From a virus, in IMG/VR virus record IMGVR_UViG_3300030103_003176, positions 1 through 20,725 of that record: a DNA stretch of 20,725 bases, one strand, 5' to 3'. Under the pieces are notes generated by a model, which saw only the letters and a program-made list of their open reading frames with translations, searched no databases and was not told the DNA's origin. Numbering within the stretch: the first letter of the stretch is position 1; the number at the start of each line of letters is the position of its first letter. Made by a program: the position numbers and the translations under genes. Positions 18,369-20,725 of the stretch are shown here, one piece after another.

Positions 18369-20725
18369 CATCGACCTCCAAATAAGGGAGAAGTAGAAGA
18401 TCCAAATGTTTGGAACCTTCTCTCAATCTGTCTAACCAACTCATCAACAGCATTACTTTCAACTACAGCTGCATTTATATTGATAGTCATGCCACCTTGA
18501 CCCATGCCCATAGTTCTCTGTACTGCTTGAGGCATTTGACCAGTTTCGGGCACAACGAACTCCCCTCTGTGAAGCATCGCTAATCCTTCGTCTGCTCCTG
18601 TAAACTTGATACCACCTCTAGCAGAAGGAATGAATGGGCCACCACCGCGCTTTGATCCTCCTGATAAAATACCACCTACAACATTAACGCGTCTAAAGAA
18701 CTCCTCAAAACCTTCCTTCAATCCTTCTTTGATATTCTTTCCTATGTTCTGTCTTCCTTCTCTTGTAAATATGCTTTTAATTCCATCTATGATCTGTTTG
18801 ACAAACTCAGCAAGACCTTTAAACAATCCGAATACAACACGATCAGCAAACTCAACAAAGAGAGGAGGCAAGACTTGAAAGAGGATTCTAGGCAATGCAC
18901 GCAAACCCAACTCTATAGCCTTTGCTCTTGCTCTGATATCTTCCTCAACACTCTTTTCTATCTCTGCAACAGTAGATCCTCTCTGCCCTAGACCCTCAGC
19001 AATTTTAAGAACTGCAAGAACACCTGTAACTGCTAAAGCTGCTCCTCCCGCTAGTCCTTTACTCAATGCTCCAGATAATCTAGACACAGACTGCCCTAGA
19101 CCCTTTACAGCAATGGAAAAGATCTCAGTTACACCTAATTTCATTTTATTGATAAACTCTTCAAATCTTGTAAATTTCGTCGCTTCTATCGTTATTTCAC
19201 CGAATGATTGACCATCTAGCATTCCTGCTTCAGCATCTAGGGTAACTGTATCTAATAACTTTTTCCTAAGTGTATTTGCAAATAGATCAATTCTAGATCC
19301 ATCAAATGATTTGTTTATAATCTTATCAATAGCAGCAAAACCAATTGCAAAATCAGATACAAATTTAGCGATATTAAAAGATACAAATTTGCGAAAAAGA
19401 TCACTTACAACATCATTTAAATCTCTAATGTGTTCTGTAGTTTCCTTAGATTCTTTTCCTACTTTTTTGATCTGCTCTCCTGCATTCAAAGAAGCACCTG
19501 CTAGACCATTCATAGATCCGCTAAATCCATTTACCAACTCATTGAATTTTTTTGCTTCTGCAAGTGCATTGTCAAAAGCAAGTGATAATCTATTTGTTGG
19601 ATCTATTGTTTTCTCAAGTGCTTGACCAATTAAGGCACGAAATGAATTTGAAAGATTATCTATTTCAAGACCTAAAAACGCGACTGCTTTACTTATGAAA
19701 TTAAAAGCCATGAATAAAGGTCCCATCAAAGTATTTATTGTTAGATCTATAGAGAATTCTAGAAATGATCTGAATCTCTCATCTAGATGCTGATAAGCAT
19801 CTGTCAATCCTTCTATCAATGATATTGTAAAAACGACAGTAGATCCAAAATTGATCATGCCTTTGGTTACTTTATTTTGAGCATCAAAATAATTAACAAG
19901 TCTCTGAAGAGATCCATTTATAGCAGTTTGCAAGGAAGATAAAGCAACTTGAAAATCTGCGGCTGCTCTACTTGCTTCAGGCCCTGTATCTATTCCAAAC
20001 TTTTCTGTAAATTCTAAGAAGTTCTGAAAGTTTCCTGCTGCTAGTGCTTGATTTAATTTTGATCCTGCCTTACCAAACAAAAGAACTGCAACCCTTGATC
20101 TTTCTGAAGCATCTTCTATAGATTGTAATTTCTTAATACCATCTAGCATGATCTCATTGTTAGATCTAAGTTTTCCATTTGCATCAACAACAGCGATTCC
20201 CATGCTCTTAAATTTCTTCTCTACCTCTCCGCCCTCTGTTGCAAAAGTAGCGAATCTAGTAGCAACACCACTTAAAATAGCGTTGAGTTCTGTAGCAGGT
20301 TGACCCGATGCTAAAAGAGCTTGTCTTAATCCTTGTATAGATTGAGCAGTTAGACCTGATCGAACTGCTAGATCATTAAGTTCATTTGTTAGATCTGTGA
20401 CCTTCTGAGTAACCTTAAAAGCAGCTACTACTGATAATGTTAATGCTGTGGTAACTCCTGCCACAGCAAATTGTAATTTTCCAAAAACAGATCTAGCCCT
20501 TCCTACTAGAGTTAAGGCTTTTGCTGTTTTCTTTGCTTCTTTTTGTGTTTTCTTAAAAGTTTTATTTGTTTTCTTTGCAGATTCATCTGTTTTCTTGAAA
20601 CTCTTTTTTCCCTTCTTATCTACTTTCGCGAGTTCTTTGATAAGTTGATCTAGTTCTTTGGTGATATCATCAAGACCTTTTTCTGCTGCTTTTGTCTTAA
20701 TATCTAAAACATATTCTACTAAATT
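18368..20725 (-). CDS. Phage tape measure protein (partial, 5' end beyond window)
   Basis: Tape measure proteins fill the tail tube, set its length and help DNA exit. The frame is open to the right edge (786 residues shown); a GTG at 20464 is in frame but internal, since the frame continues upstream with plausible coding sequence. Typical features: a lysine-rich coiled-coil N-terminal part with heptads, an AALTLSVVAAFKVTQKVTD segment, 'LNDLAVRSGLTAQSIQGLRQ' and 'LLFGKAGSKLNQALA' motifs common in this family, several hydrophobic helices (GSTVVFTISLIEGLTDA; TLMGPLFMAFNFISKAVAFLG; GGAALAVTGVLAVLKIA; ILFQVLPPLFVEFADRVVFG), and a C-terminus with FTGADEGLAMLHRGEFVVP, another family hallmark. The stop lies directly before the next start. 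Confidence 0.92.
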   Translation of the reverse strand, partial: NLVEYVLDIKTKAAEKGLDDITKELDQLIKELAKVDKKGKKSFKKTDESAKKTNKTFKKTQKEAKKTAKALTLVGRARSVFGKLQFAVAGVTTALTLSVVAAFKVTQKVTDLTNELNDLAVRSGLTAQSIQGLRQALLASGQPATELNAILSGVATRFATFATEGGEVEKKFKSMGIAVVDANGKLRSNNEIMLDGIKKLQSIEDASERSRVAVLLFGKAGSKLNQALAAGNFQNFLEFTEKFGIDTGPEASRAAADFQVALSSLQTAINGSLQRLVNYFDAQNKVTKGMINFGSTVVFTISLIEGLTDAYQHLDERFRSFLEFSIDLTINTLMGPLFMAFNFISKAVAFLGLEIDNLSNSFRALIGQALEKTIDPTNRLSLAFDNALAEAKKFNELVNGFSGSMNGLAGASLNAGEQIKKVGKESKETTEHIRDLNDVVSDLFRKFVSFNIAKFVSDFAIGFAAIDKIINKSFDGSRIDLFANTLRKKLLDTVTLDAEAGMLDGQSFGEITIEATKFTRFEEFINKMKLGVTEIFSIAVKGLGQSVSRLSGALSKGLAGGAALAVTGVLAVLKIAEGLGQRGSTVAEIEKSVEEDIRARAKAIELGLRALPRILFQVLPPLFVEFADRVVFGLFKGLAEFVKQIIDGIKSIFTREGRQNIGKNIKEGLKEGFEEFFRRVNVVGGILSGGSKRGGGPFIPSARGGIKFTGADEGLAMLHRGEFVVPETGQMPQAVQRTMGMGQGGMTININAAVVESNAVDELVRQIERRFQTFGSSTSPLFGGR
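20513..20617 (-). repeat. Five lysine heptads in the tape measure protein
   Basis: Five successive seven-residue units beginning with KK: KKGKKSF, KKTDESA, KKTNKTF, KKTQKEA, KKTAKAL, a 21-base period at the DNA level. Regular heptads suggest a positively charged coiled coil. Codons vary between units, so the repeat is kept at protein level rather than being a fresh DNA duplication. Confidence 0.8.

Noticed and set aside
18606-19625. Plus-strand frames opposite the tape measure (18606-18878, 19311-19625, 20448-20648)
   Set aside because: Antisense to a clear tape measure gene and without start signals.

Overview
The window is an AT-rich segment of a tailed-phage genome (or a prophage or uncultivated viral contig) in which every supported gene lies on the minus strand, so transcription runs from high to low coordinates. 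An HK97-type portal, a large terminase with a zinc ribbon, a likely small terminase, a long tape measure protein and baseplate-like proteins point to a caudovirus of siphovirus type. Shine-Dalgarno sites are strong and repetitive (GGAGAATA-AATG and GGAGTACA-AATG patterns) and the promoters are sigma70-like, so the host is a bacterium. I see no integrase, tRNA, insertion sequence or CRISPR array. The host genus cannot be read from the sequence; the tail-fibre repeat style is reminiscent of environmental (aquatic) phages, which is only an impression.

Reading in the direction of transcription: (1) 20725-14864, tail: a partial tape measure protein, a 285-residue distal-tail candidate, an 821-residue hub-like protein with a C-terminal lectin-like domain, and a 57-residue small gene. 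(2) 14871-13144, probable lysis cassette: an L,D-transpeptidase-like cell-wall enzyme, a 130-residue helical protein, two tandem short proteins each with one membrane segment followed by a coiled coil (holin-like), and a small helical protein, closed by a terminator. (3) 13058-10822, a self-contained fibre unit: its own promoter, two small beta-rich proteins, a 458-residue fibre with seven 31-residue repeats, and a strong terminator. (4) 10806-7792, early operon A: a strong promoter with a dyad, a short protein matching the N-terminal half of ArdC antirestriction proteins, then after a terminator-like hairpin a 105-residue protein, a winged-helix replication-initiator candidate whose gene carries iteron-like repeats (possible origin), a small protein, an HNH nuclease and a zinc-ribbon protein. 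(5) 7772-6047, early operon B: a second promoter with the same dyad, several small unknown proteins, a 38-residue single-membrane-span protein, a SWIM zinc-finger protein and a small HTH-like protein, closed by a terminator. (6) 6032-1, packaging module: a ParB-like/DNA methyltransferase fusion, small terminase, an HTH-like small protein, large terminase, an unknown small protein and a portal that runs off the left edge with a C-terminal extension.

The most notable non-coding structures are the two matched early promoters (TTGAWW, 16-bp spacer, TATAMT) that both carry TGTTGA-N7-TCAACA over the -35 box, the near-identical intergenic hairpin modules at 7093-7124 and 10406-10437, and the iteron cluster inside the initiator gene. 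Together they suggest two early operons under one common repressor, with DNA replication, counter-defence and DNA modification encoded between the fibre and packaging modules. Genes are tightly packed, with 1-20 nt overlaps common, and no gene-free stretch exceeds about 190 bases.
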